DNA of 7,420 nt from an uncultured Eubacteriales bacterium (lineage in GTDB: Bacteria > Bacillota > Clostridia > Oscillospirales > Oscillospiraceae), in the NCBI GenBank assembly GCA_900552725.1, contig USAT01000090.1:1-7420 (forward strand). The letters run 5' to 3'. Positions within the stretch are counted from its first letter, which is position 1. Each line of letters begins with the position of its first letter. Both the position numbers and the translations under genes were made by a program. The notes under the pieces were generated by a model. The model did no database searches and was not told the origin of the DNA. It saw nothing but the letters and a program-made list of their open reading frames with translations. Below, in pieces: positions 1 through 6,818 of the stretch.

Positions 1-1124
1 TCGAAAACGGCATCGACATCATCCGCATTTTCGACGCGCTGAACGACGTGCGCAATCTGGAGCAGGCCATCAAGTCCACCAAGAAGTACGGCGGACAGGT
101 GGAGGCCACCCTCAGCTACACCATGTCTCCCATCCACAACGAGGCCTACTTTGTGAAGCTGGCCCGTGAGCTGGAGGACATGGGCGCGGACATGATCTGC
201 ATCAAGGACATGGCCAACCTGCTGCTGCCCATGGACGCCTACTCTCTGGTGAAGGCGCTGAAGGAGACGGTGAAGGTTCCCATCCATCTGCACACCCACA
301 ACACCTCCGGCACCGGCGATATGACGCTGCTGATGGCGGCCTATGCCGGTGTGGATATCGTGGACACTGCCCTATCCCCCATGGCCAACGGCACCAGCCA
401 GCCCGCCACCGAGTCTCTGGTGGCCACGCTGAAGGGCACCGTCCGTGACACGGGCCTTGACCTGGGCAAGATGTCCGACGCCGCCGTCCATTTCCGCAAG
501 GTGGCGCAGCGTTTGCAGGATGCAGGTATTCTCGACCCCAAGGTGCTGCGTGTGGACACCAACACGCTGCTGTATCAGGTGCCGGGCGGTATGCTCAGCA
601 ACCTGATCTCCCAGCTGAAGCAGGCGGGCAAGGAGGACAAGTACTACGATGTGCTGGCGGAGATTCCCCGTGTCCGCAAGGACTTCGGCTATCCCCCGCT
701 GGTGACGCCCTCCAGCCAGATCGTGGGCACCCAGGCCGTCATGAACATCATCATGGGCGAACGGTACAAGACCTTCCCCAAGGAGAGCCGCGCCATGCTG
801 AAGGGCGAATACGGCAAACTGCCCGGCGAGGTCAACGAGGAGGTCCGCGCCAAGGCGGGCATCGCCCCCGAGGATGTGATCACCTGCCGTCCCGCCGACC
901 TGCTGGCGCCGGAACTGGAGAAGTACCGCACCGAGTACAAGGACATCGCCAAGTCCGACGAGGATGTGCTGAGCCTTGCCCTGTTCCCCCAGGTGGCTCC
1001 CAAGTTTATCGAGAAGCGGGATCATCCCGCACCCGAAGCTGCCCCCGCGGCAGCGCCTGCCGCCCCGAAGCCCGCCGCCGACCCCAACGCCGTCCGCGAG
1101 CTCTACGTGGAGTGGAAGGGATAA
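1..1124 (+). CDS. oadA: Oxaloacetate decarboxylase alpha / pyruvate carboxylase subunit B-type carboxyltransferase, 5' partial
   Basis: The reading frame is open from base 3, so the gene starts outside the window; the GTG at 48 is an internal Val in the family stretch RIFDALNDVRNL. The protein is the carboxyltransferase half of a biotin-dependent enzyme, moving CO2 between biotin and pyruvate/oxaloacetate. Visible motifs are the TIM-barrel segment with the carboxyl-lysine region (IKDMANLL), the metal-binding HLHTHNTSG, the SPMANGTSQPATE loop, and the conserved C-terminal-domain block TPSSQIVGTQAV. An Ala/Pro-rich linker follows, but instead of a biotinyl domain with its MKM motif the protein ends 14 residues later in RELYVEWKG. 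The biotin carrier must therefore be a separate protein if the enzyme is active. A strong terminator lies 9 bases after the stop, so this is the last gene of its transcript. Oxaloacetate decarboxylase and pyruvate carboxylase B cannot be told apart here without the upstream genes. Confidence 0.86.
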   Translation, partial: ENGIDIIRIFDALNDVRNLEQAIKSTKKYGGQVEATLSYTMSPIHNEAYFVKLARELEDMGADMICIKDMANLLLPMDAYSLVKALKETVKVPIHLHTHNTSGTGDMTLLMAAYAGVDIVDTALSPMANGTSQPATESLVATLKGTVRDTGLDLGKMSDAAVHFRKVAQRLQDAGILDPKVLRVDTNTLLYQVPGGMLSNLISQLKQAGKEDKYYDVLAEIPRVRKDFGYPPLVTPSSQIVGTQAVMNIIMGERYKTFPKESRAMLKGEYGKLPGEVNEEVRAKAGIAPEDVITCRPADLLAPELEKYRTEYKDIAKSDEDVLSLALFPQVAPKFIEKRDHPAPEAAPAAAPAAPKPAADPNAVRELYVEWKG

Positions 1125-1133
1125 CATGACCGA

Positions 1134-1173
1134 TACCCCTCATGAGGAAAAACCTCATGAGGGGTACTTTTTT
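1134..1173 (+). terminator. Rho-independent terminator after the carboxyltransferase gene
   Basis: A perfect 14-bp inverted repeat (1134-1147 with 1153-1166, core CCCCTCATGAGG) encloses an AAAAA loop. One C and then six T residues (1168-1173) follow. It begins 9 bases past the stop codon and ends the transcript coming from the left edge. Confidence 0.95.
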
Positions 1174-1193
1174 ATAAAGCGGTGAAATTCCAC

Positions 1194-1223
1194 TTGCCGT
1201 GTTGGGAGCGGGCATGGTAGAAT
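1194..1223 (+). promoter_or_regulatory. Possible sigma-A promoter for the two small low-GC genes
   Basis: TTGCCG (1194-1199) and TAGAAT (1218-1223) are separated by 18 bases. They lie just past a strong terminator, where a new promoter is expected. The ATG at 1222 overlaps the -10 element, so translation cannot start there; the start at 1306 fits. The -35 box is only a partial match. Confidence 0.45.
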
Positions 1224-1305
1224 GAAAGCGATAAGACCCTTGGATTTTGTACGGAAGATACTCACCGACAAATCGGAAGTTATTCTATTGGGAGGTGTCA
1301 ACCAT

Positions 1306-1527
1306 ATGAAATGTCCTTTTTGCAAAGAGGAAATGCGCGTTGGAAGAATTTCTCAAGACCGATATGCCCTGAAATGGGTTCCGGACGATCAGGATAGAGG
1401 ATTATTGAACTTCACTCCACTTGTGAAAGGAATCAAACTGACGTCAATGAGCGATGGTTTGGCTGTGAAAGTATTCTATTGTGAAGCATGCCGGAAATTT
1501 ATTATTGACCAGGATGATTTACGCTAA
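1306..1527 (+). CDS. Small zinc-ribbon protein, DUF6487-like, function unknown
   Basis: This is a 73-residue protein. The start at 1306 is chosen because GGAGGTG (1291-1297) sits 8 bases upstream; an in-frame ATG at 1222 has no ribosome binding site and overlaps the likely -10 box. Two CxxC pairs, CPFC at residues 3-6 and CEAC at 59-62, frame the protein and should bind one zinc. The middle is short and soluble (KWVPDDQD, then GLLNFTPLVKG), with no signal peptide or membrane segment. The layout (CPxC at the very N-terminus, a W-P turn, a second CxxC near the C-terminus) resembles the DUF6487 zinc-ribbon family; that assignment is from memory and tentative. Base composition is lower in G+C than the flanking genes: the line 1321-1380 has 27 G/C of 60, against 37 of 60 for 181-240. 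It is probably co-transcribed with the next gene, 71 bases downstream. The cellular role is unknown. Confidence 0.8.
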   Translation: MKCPFCKEEMRVGRISQDRYALKWVPDDQDRGLLNFTPLVKGIKLTSMSDGLAVKVFYCEACRKFIIDQDDLR

Positions 1528-1598
1528 TTATTAAATTTCAGTTTATCGGCAACACCGGATAACACCTCGAATTGGGAATTGCAGGAGCATTGATTAAA

Positions 1599-2003
1599 AT
1601 GGGACTATTTGATCTTTTCAGGAAAAGCAAGGCAGAATTATCCGACGAGCAGGAAAAGTGGAATAAGATGTGGAACCTATGGGAAGAAAATCGTGCGGAC
1701 ACGCCCTATGCAGAATTGATGACCTATCAAAGTGAGATCAACAACGGCGGACATGACCAGTATTTCCTCAACGTTGAAAATACCGGCGATTTGCAGAAAG
1801 AAATGGCGGCTTTAGAAACTGTTCTATCGGAAAAGCTGCAAAAGAATCTGCGAGACGCATATCGCGCCTACCAGCAATTGACCGACAGCGAATCTGATGA
1901 GGACGCGGAAGCTATACTGGAGCAATGTGACGATATATTCTATCAAAATGAAGAGGAAATCAACTGCATCCTCAAAGAGTATGCAGCCAAAATGAAGCTG
2001 TAA
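1599..2003 (+). CDS. Acidic DUF4375 / DMP19-like protein
   Basis: This is a 134-residue protein beginning MGLFDLFRKSK. ATG 1599 is preferred, with AGGAG at 1583-1587, although that spacing is long (11 bases); an in-frame TTG at 1572 would add nine residues and has no good ribosome binding site. The segment EINNGGHDQYFLN (about residues 48-60) matches the signature of the DUF4375/DMP19 family, whose named member is a Neisseria DNA-mimic protein. By hand count there are 30 Asp/Glu against 14 Lys/Arg, with acidic runs such as DSESDEDAE and NEEEIN. The C-terminal half is predicted to be helical. No membrane segment is seen. Composition is low in G+C like the preceding gene, which suggests the pair arrived together. 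DUF4375 proteins also occur as accessory or immunity-like proteins, so DNA mimicry is a possibility only and is not shown by the sequence. Confidence 0.82.
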   Translation: MGLFDLFRKSKAELSDEQEKWNKMWNLWEENRADTPYAELMTYQSEINNGGHDQYFLNVENTGDLQKEMAALETVLSEKLQKNLRDAYRAYQQLTDSESDEDAEAILEQCDDIFYQNEEEINCILKEYAAKMKL

Positions 2004-2031
2004 CTGCTGGGCATCCTCCCCACTTTCCTGA

Positions 2032-2060
2032 TTGACTTTCCCTCCCCTATCTGCTATACT
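2032..2060 (+). promoter_or_regulatory. Sigma-A promoter of the mntP leader
   Basis: TTGACT (2032-2037), a 17-base spacer and TATACT (2055-2060) form a near-consensus promoter. TG at 2052-2053 gives an extended -10. Transcription should start near 2067, right at the 5' edge of the structured leader. Confidence 0.88.
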
Positions 2061-2066
2061 ACATCC

Positions 2067-2192
2067 GTTGAGGGAGTAGTCGGCGCGGCTGCGCGCGGTA
2101 TGCCAACATGCTGGCAAACGCCTGGTATACCTTAATTGATGAGACTCATACAGTCGGAAGGCCGTATGTGTCTCAGGTTAGCAAGTGCTTAC
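2067..2192 (+). promoter_or_regulatory. yybP-ykoY-type manganese riboswitch aptamer
   Basis: The leader contains the two conserved strings of the yybP-ykoY class in the right order: GGGAGTAG at 2072-2079 and TTAGCAAG at 2178-2185. Between them are GGTAT/ATACC (2097-2101 with 2127-2131) enclosing a TGCCA/TGGCA hairpin (2101-2105 with 2111-2115). A long second arm follows: TGAGAC/GTCTCA (2140-2145 with 2170-2175) plus CATAC/GTATG (2147-2151 with 2164-2168). A short closing stem TGAG/CTTA (2069-2072 with 2188-2191) is possible. The class senses Mn(II) and commonly controls mntP exporters, and the next gene is mntP. The pairings were found by eye; the family match rests on memory of the consensus. 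Confidence 0.85.
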
Positions 2193-2224
2193 ATGAGCGG
2201 ATACGAGTCGTATCCGCTCATTTT
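2193..2224 (+). terminator. Terminator-like hairpin of the riboswitch expression platform
   Basis: A perfect 14-bp inverted repeat (2193-2206 with 2208-2221, core ATGAGCGGATAC) is followed by a short T run ending at 2224. It starts immediately after the aptamer, and the mntP ribosome binding site lies beyond it, so control by premature termination fits better than masking of the ribosome binding site. The T run is short (TTTTATAT), so efficiency may be modest. The left arm begins ATGAG, and CTCAT at 2145-2149 inside the aptamer could offer an alternative partner; that switch is inference. Confidence 0.7.
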
Positions 2225-2244
2225 ATATGTGTGAGGGAGTTACT

Positions 2245-2832
2245 ATGGGATTTCTGGAACTGTTTTTGCTGGCGGTGGGACTGAGTATGGACGCCTTCGC
2301 CGTGTCGGTGTGCAAGGGCCTGGCCATGCAGAAGGTCACCTTCCGCAGCGCCGCCATCTGCGGCGTGTGGTTCGGCGGATTTCAGGCGCTGATGCCCTTC
2401 ATCGGCTATCTGCTGGGCGCGGGCTTTGAAAAGTACATCAACGCCGTGGCGTCGTGGATCGCCTTCGTGCTGCTGGCGCTGATCGGCGGCAACATGATCC
2501 GTGAGGCACTCAGCAAAGATGAGGAAAACGCCTCCGCCGCGCTGGATGTCAAGACCATGTTCCTGATGGCGGTGGCCACCAGCATCGACGCGCTGGCCGT
2601 GGGCATCACCTTTGCCTGCGTGCCGGTGGAGATCATGGCCGCCAGCCAGTTGGTGAACACCGTCGTGGCCGTCTGTCTTATCGGCCTGACCACCTTCACC
2701 ATCTCCTGTATCGGCGTCAAGGCCGGCAGCGTGTTCGGCGCCCGCTACAAGTCCAAGGCGGAGTTCGTGGGCGGCGCGATCCTGATCCTCATCGGCATCA
2801 AGATCCTGCTGGAGCATCTGGGCGTGCTGTAA
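2245..2832 (+). CDS. mntP: Manganese efflux pump MntP
   Basis: This is a 195-residue membrane protein of the MntP (formerly YebN, DUF204) family, which exports Mn(II) from the cytoplasm. The start is ATG 2245 with GAGGGAG (2233-2239) five bases upstream; an earlier ATG at 2227 adds six residues and sits in the terminator tail. About six hydrophobic segments are visible. The internal duplication typical of the family shows as GLSMDAFAVS near the N-terminus (Asp16) and ATSIDALAVG in the second half (Asp115). These intramembrane Asp residues are the expected metal-binding positions. Two glycine pairs, GG at 44-45 and at 81-82, lie in helices. The length is close to the roughly 190 residues usual for the family. 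The riboswitch-type leader predicts induction by excess Mn. The gene is monocistronic, ended by the terminator at 2841-2877. Confidence 0.96.
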   Translation: MGFLELFLLAVGLSMDAFAVSVCKGLAMQKVTFRSAAICGVWFGGFQALMPFIGYLLGAGFEKYINAVASWIAFVLLALIGGNMIREALSKDEENASAALDVKTMFLMAVATSIDALAVGITFACVPVEIMAASQLVNTVVAVCLIGLTTFTISCIGVKAGSVFGARYKSKAEFVGGAILILIGIKILLEHLGVL

Positions 2833-2840
2833 AAAAGCTG

Positions 2841-2877
2841 AAAAAAACCAGGTATCCTGACGGATGCCTGGTTTTTT
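2841..2877. terminator. Bidirectional terminator between convergent mntP and khpA
   Basis: The stem is 2848-2856 with 2863-2871 (CCAGGTATC / GATGCCTGG), with a 6-base loop. Seven A residues lie on the left and six T residues on the right, so both strands read as hairpin plus U-run. On the + strand all nine pairs form, one as G-U. On the - strand that position is a C-A mismatch, so termination should be somewhat weaker leftward. Confidence 0.92.
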
Positions 2878-2889
2878 GATTGACCTGTT

Positions 2890-3120
2890 TCAGTCAACGA
2901 TATCCACAGAAACTTTGGCGCCTGTACGCTGGGCGTAGGAGCGCACCACGGTGCGGATCTCCTTGGCGATGCGGCCCTGACGGCCGATCACCTTGCCCAT
3001 ATCCTCGGGGGCAACGCGCAGCTCCAGCGTCAGCTCGTCGCCGTTCTCGACCTCGGTCACGGTGACCTGGTCGGGATGCTGGACGAGGCTTCTGGCGATA
3101 TAGAGCAGCAATTCCTTCAT
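2890..3120 (-). CDS. khpA: KH-domain RNA-binding protein KhpA (YlqC)
   Basis: This is a 76-residue protein, the full size of the family, made of a single KH domain. The GxxG RNA-contact loop is GRQG at residues 46-49, within KVIGRQGRIAKEIR, followed by the helix leading to RTVVRSYAQ. The protein binds RNA in the cytoplasm and in other Firmicutes forms a complex with KhpB (Jag/EloR) affecting cell elongation and sRNA biology; that role is from the family and not visible here. ATG at 3120 has GAGGG six bases upstream. It is 15 bases downstream of rpsP, its standard neighbour, and is the last gene of the operon; the shared terminator follows the stop by about a dozen bases. Confidence 0.95.
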   Translation of the reverse strand: MKELLLYIARSLVQHPDQVTVTEVENGDELTLELRVAPEDMGKVIGRQGRIAKEIRTVVRSYAQRTGAKVSVDIVD

Positions 3121-3135
3121 GGCTTGCCCTCGGCC

Positions 3136-3375
3136 TTACAGAACGTCGACCTTCTTCAGCAGGGCGCGGACGGTATCGGTGGGCTGAGCGCCGGTCTTGA
3201 TCCACTCGCGGGCGCGGTCGGCGTCGATCTTGATCTCGGCGGGGTTCACACAGGGATTGTAAGTGCCGATCTCCTCGATGAAGCGGCCATCACGGGGATA
3301 GCGGCTGTCAGCGACGACCACGCGGTAGTAAGGAGCCTTCTTGGCGCCCATTCTTCTCAGTCTGATCTTAACCAT
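3136..3375 (-). CDS. rpsP: 30S ribosomal protein bS16
   Basis: This is a 79-residue protein beginning MVKIRLRRMGAKKAPYYRVV, the unmistakable bS16 N-terminus, followed by ADSRYPRDGRFIEEIGTYNP. It is a structural component of the small ribosomal subunit needed for 30S assembly. The start at 3375 is preferred over an in-frame candidate five codons upstream because a GGAGG (complement of 3384-3388) stands 8 bases from it and because the family begins with MVKIRL. It lies between ffh (57 bases upstream) and khpA. The ffh-rpsP gap is AT-rich and contains no convincing terminator, so read-through from ffh is expected. Confidence 0.98.
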   Translation of the reverse strand: MVKIRLRRMGAKKAPYYRVVVADSRYPRDGRFIEEIGTYNPCVNPAEIKIDADRAREWIKTGAQPTDTVRALLKKVDVL

Positions 3376-3432
3376 GGTTTTTTCCTCCAAAATAAATTAT
3401 TTGTTTGTCATGTATCATAAATGCCGGGGCAC

Positions 3433-4809
<1,377 letters not shown>

Positions 4810-4811
4810 AT

Positions 4812-5177
4812 TTACTCCTTTAATCCGGCGGTGTTCTCCATGATCTCCGTCGCCAGCGCCTCCAGCTGGGGGTTCTCATACTGGCGGTAGTTCAGCGTCT
4901 TGATCTGCTGGGCCGCCTCCTCGATGGCGGCGATCTTGGGCTGCATCTGCATGAAGCGGCGGATGAGGCCCGTTTTATCCTCGATCTCCTGCATGGACGC
5001 TTCGGCCCGGACGATCACGTCCCGCACGCCCTGCCGGGAAATACCGTAATTCTCGGCGATCTCGCCCAGGGACAGATCCTCGTTATAGTACAAATCGAAG
5101 AATTCCTTCTGCCGCTCTGTCAGGGTCTCGCCGTAAAAGTCGAACAGCATGGTCATGCGGTAGGTCTGGTTTTTCAC
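4812..5177 (-). CDS. ylxM: YlxM/p13-family SRP-associated DNA-binding-like protein
   Basis: This is a 121-residue protein with a helix-turn-helix related to sigma-factor region 4: LTERQKEFFDLYYNEDLSLGEIAENYGISRQGVRDVIVRAE, quoted here only by its key parts LTERQ (19-23), SLGEIA (36-41) and GISRQGV (45-51). A helical, possibly coiled C-terminal half follows. In streptococci YlxM is associated with the SRP and modulates Ffh and FtsY activity. The GTG at 5177 is taken as the start because GGGGAG (complement of 5184-5189) lies 6 bases upstream; a downstream ATG (residue 8 or 10) lacks such a site. Its stop is 2 bases from the ffh start, the classic arrangement. As first gene of the operon it follows the leader with the tandem repeats. 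Whether the helix-turn-helix binds DNA here is unknown. Confidence 0.93.
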   Translation of the reverse strand: MKNQTYRMTMLFDFYGETLTERQKEFFDLYYNEDLSLGEIAENYGISRQGVRDVIVRAEASMQEIEDKTGLIRRFMQMQPKIAAIEEAAQQIKTLNYRQYENPQLEALATEIMENTAGLKE

Positions 5178-5193
5178 GGATGGCTCCCCTTTC

Positions 5194-5233
5194 TGTAAAG
5201 CGTATCGCCTTTATGTAAAGTTTCGAGCCTTTA
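5194..5233. repeat. Two abutting 20-bp dyad repeats in the ylxM leader
   Basis: The unit TGTAAAG-N6-GCCTTTA occurs twice head to tail, at 5194-5213 and 5214-5233; all 14 outer bases agree and the central six differ at five positions. Each unit is itself an imperfect dyad (TAAAG/CTTTA), and the junction CTTTATGTAAAG is a third. In the - strand RNA the repeats form two weak hairpins ending four bases before the ylxM ribosome binding site. They could be a repressor operator below the promoter or a structured leader; the sequence cannot decide. Confidence 0.75.
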
Positions 5234-5244
5234 CAACAGCAATT

Positions 5245-5273
5245 ATGATACACGCTTTTAGGCAAAATGTCAA
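5245..5273 (-). promoter_or_regulatory. Sigma-A promoter of the ylxM-ffh-rpsP-khpA operon
   Basis: On the - strand TTGACA (complement of 5268-5273), a 17-base spacer and TATCAT (complement of 5245-5250) form a near-consensus promoter. The expected start is near 5238, giving a 60-base leader that contains the tandem dyad repeats. Confidence 0.85.
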
Positions 5274-5307
5274 GGCGAAAATCGCCGGTCAGCCTGATTT
5301 TTTATCA

Positions 5308-5337
5308 GAAAAGGAGCGGTTTTCACCGCTCCTTTTC
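5308..5337 (-). terminator. Terminator-like hairpin downstream of threonine synthase
   Basis: A perfect 13-bp stem (5308-5320 with 5325-5337) has the core AGGAGCGGT. On the - strand the loop is GAAA, a stable GNRA tetraloop, and the 3' arm ends CTCCTTTTC. Only the stem's own four T residues serve as the U-run. It lies about 82 bases past the thrC stop and before the ylxM promoter, so it most likely ends the thrC transcript. A small second hairpin CTGAT/ATCAG (5294-5298 with 5304-5308) touches its edge. Confidence 0.65.
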
Positions 5338-5353
5338 AAAACAGTCTCGCAGA

Positions 5354-5412
5354 GTTCACGCTGCGCACAGCGAACCGCAATCTTTTTTGGCAGAAAAATC
5401 GTAAGATTTTTC
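5354..5412. repeat. Two further hairpins between thrC and its terminator
   Basis: GTTC-AC-GCTG (5354-5363) pairs with CAGCGAAC (5368-5375) around a CGCA loop with a 2-base bulge. GAAAAATC (5393-5400) pairs with GATTTTTC (5405-5412) around GTAA. The first shares its CGCA loop with the hairpin at 6789-6808 on the other side of thrC. No ORF or promoter is evident; they may be part of the thrC 3' end or remnants of an intergenic repeat. Confidence 0.5.
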
Positions 5413-5418
5413 GCCAGC

Positions 5419-6660
5419 TCATTCCACGACCACGCCGCGCTTCTTGAACTCCTCCACCATCAGGTTGAGATCAGGCTCGATGTGGACGGGGGAACCGGCG
5501 GACTTGATGGCGTTGGCCACGTCCTTCAGGCCGTTGCCGGTGACCACGGACACCACGGTGGCGTCGTGGGGGATCAGGCCCTCCTCGCAGGCCTTCTTCA
5601 GGGCCGCCGCGCCGGTGACGCCCGCAGGCTCACCGAACACGCCGCCGGTGCGGCCCAGCAGACGCTGTGCCGCCAGGATCTCCTCGTCAGACACGTTGAC
5701 GGCAATGCCGTTGGACTCGCGGATGGCAGCCAGGGCCTTGTCGGCGTTGCGGGGCACGCCCACGCTGATGGAGTCGGCGATGGTGTTCTCCTCCATGGGC
5801 TCCCAGGGCTTGTTCTCCTGGATGGCGCGGTTGATGGGATAGCAGCCCAGGGACTGGGCGGAGATCAGGCGGGGCAGCTTGTCGATGAAGCCGATGGCGT
5901 ACAGATCCTTGAAGCCCTTCCACACACCGGCGATGGTGCAGCCGTCGCCCACGGAGATGGCCAGATAGTCGGGCATCTCCCAGTTGAGCTGCTCGGCGAT
6001 CTCCAGCGCCACGGTCTTTTTACCCTCGCTGAGGTAGGGGTTGATGGCGGCGTTGCGGTTGTACCAGCCGTACTTCTCGATGGCGGCGGCGGACATCTTG
6101 AAGGTGTCCTCATAGTTGCCTTTGACGGAGATGACGTTGGCGCCGAAGATCATCAGCTGGGCCACCTTGCCCTGGGGCGCACGCTCCGGCACGAAGATGA
6201 AGGTCTTGATGCCCGCGGCGGCGGCGTTGCCGGCCAGAGAGCTGGCGGCGTTGCCGGTGGAGGAGCAGGCGATGGTCTTGGCGCCGGCCTCCATGGCCTT
6301 GGCCACGGCCATAGCGCTGGCGCGGTCCTTCAGGGAGGCGGTGGGGTTCTGGCCGTCGTCCTTCACCCACAGCTTCTTGATGCCCAGCATCTCCGCCAGC
6401 TTCGGCTCCTCGTACAGGGGGCTCCAGCCCACGCGCAGGGGCGTGTCGGGGGTGGTCTCCTCCACGGGCAGCAGCTCACGGTAGCGCCACATGGAGCGGT
6501 TGTCCCGCTTGGCCAGCTTTTCCTTGGTCAGCACGGACTTGATGTAGTCATAGTCGTAGACGATATCCAGAATACCGCCGCATTCGCAGTTGGTCAGGTC
6601 AGGCACGGCGTCATAGGTCTTGCCGCAGCGGACGCACTTGCCGTATTTCACGTTTTTCAT
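5419..6660 (-). CDS. thrC: Threonine synthase, zinc-ribbon type
   Basis: This is a 413-residue PLP enzyme converting O-phospho-homoserine and water to threonine and phosphate. The N-terminus carries a zinc ribbon, CVRC (residues 9-12) and CEC (25-27), as in archaeal, plant and many bacterial threonine synthases. The PLP lysine is Lys111 in NPTASLKDRAS. SSTGNAAS (133-140) is the cofactor/substrate loop and SVGDGCTIAG (237-246) the glycine-rich loop that holds the PLP phosphate; GRTGGVFGEPAG follows near 336-347. ATG 6660 is preferred over an in-frame TTG at 6681 because AAGGAG (complement of 6670-6675) sits 9 bases upstream. No hom or thrB is adjacent in the window. The gene upstream encodes another PLP enzyme, but hairpins separate the two and no clear promoter was found for thrC. 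A related fold-type II lyase cannot be strictly excluded. Confidence 0.92.
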   Translation of the reverse strand: MKNVKYGKCVRCGKTYDAVPDLTNCECGGILDIVYDYDYIKSVLTKEKLAKRDNRSMWRYRELLPVEETTPDTPLRVGWSPLYEEPKLAEMLGIKKLWVKDDGQNPTASLKDRASAMAVAKAMEAGAKTIACSSTGNAASSLAGNAAAAGIKTFIFVPERAPQGKVAQLMIFGANVISVKGNYEDTFKMSAAAIEKYGWYNRNAAINPYLSEGKKTVALEIAEQLNWEMPDYLAISVGDGCTIAGVWKGFKDLYAIGFIDKLPRLISAQSLGCYPINRAIQENKPWEPMEENTIADSISVGVPRNADKALAAIRESNGIAVNVSDEEILAAQRLLGRTGGVFGEPAGVTGAAALKKACEEGLIPHDATVVSVVTGNGLKDVANAIKSAGSPVHIEPDLNLMVEEFKKRGVVVE

Positions 6661-6690
6661 GGTGGTGTTCTCCTTATTCAAAAAGAAATC

Positions 6691-6714
6691 AGGGCGGGGC
6701 GAAAGCCCCGCCCT
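6691..6714 (-). terminator. GC-rich hairpin just upstream of thrC
   Basis: A perfect 10-bp stem (6691-6700 with 6705-6714, AGGGCGGGGC) has a 4-base loop, GAAA on the + strand. On the - strand it is followed by GATTTCTTTTTG, a broken T run, then the thrC ribosome binding site. It resembles a terminator or attenuator between the upstream PLP gene and thrC. The imperfect T run lowers confidence. Confidence 0.55.
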
Positions 6715-6729
6715 GAGGCGTATCCTGTC

Positions 6730-6808
6730 ATTTTTCTGACGGCATGCGCGTCAGAAAAATACGTTGACCCAAGCGCCCTGGGCGCGTTCACCAGTTCGCA
6801 AACTGGTG
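6730..6808. repeat. Cluster of three inverted repeats between the PLP gene and thrC
   Basis: Three dyads follow one another. ATTTTTCTGACG with its complement (6730-6741, 6749-6760) encloses GCATGCG. GCGCCC with GGGCGC (6773-6778, 6780-6785) is nearly palindromic. CACCAGTT with AACTGGTG (6789-6796, 6801-6808) encloses CGCA. All arms are perfect. None has a T run outside the stem in either direction, so they are not ordinary terminators. No ORF, tRNA or promoter was seen here. Confidence 0.65.
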
Positions 6809-6818
6809 GTGGGGGATC

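Noticed and set aside
372..1127. - strand frame of 251 codons antisense to the carboxyltransferase
   Set aside because: Composition typical of an antisense shadow in a GC-rich gene; the + strand frame has clear family motifs.
1222..1305. 28-residue N-terminal extension of the zinc-ribbon protein from ATG 1222
   Set aside because: No ribosome binding site, overlaps the probable -10 box, and a strong GGAGGTG stands before ATG 1306.
2218..2817. - strand frame of 199 codons antisense to mntP
   Set aside because: His/Asp/Gln-rich shadow of a membrane protein gene; no start signal.
3376..3432. Separate promoter for rpsP in the AT-rich ffh-rpsP gap (CTGAAA, 16 bases, TATGAT on the - strand)
   Set aside because: The -35 is poor and spacing short; AT-richness alone produces such matches. 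Not supported enough to list.
5391..6760. Shared CAGAAAAAT at 5391-5399 and 6752-6760 as flanking direct repeats of a mobile thrC segment
   Set aside because: Only nine low-complexity bases match, each inside its own hairpin; no transposase or target-site pattern.
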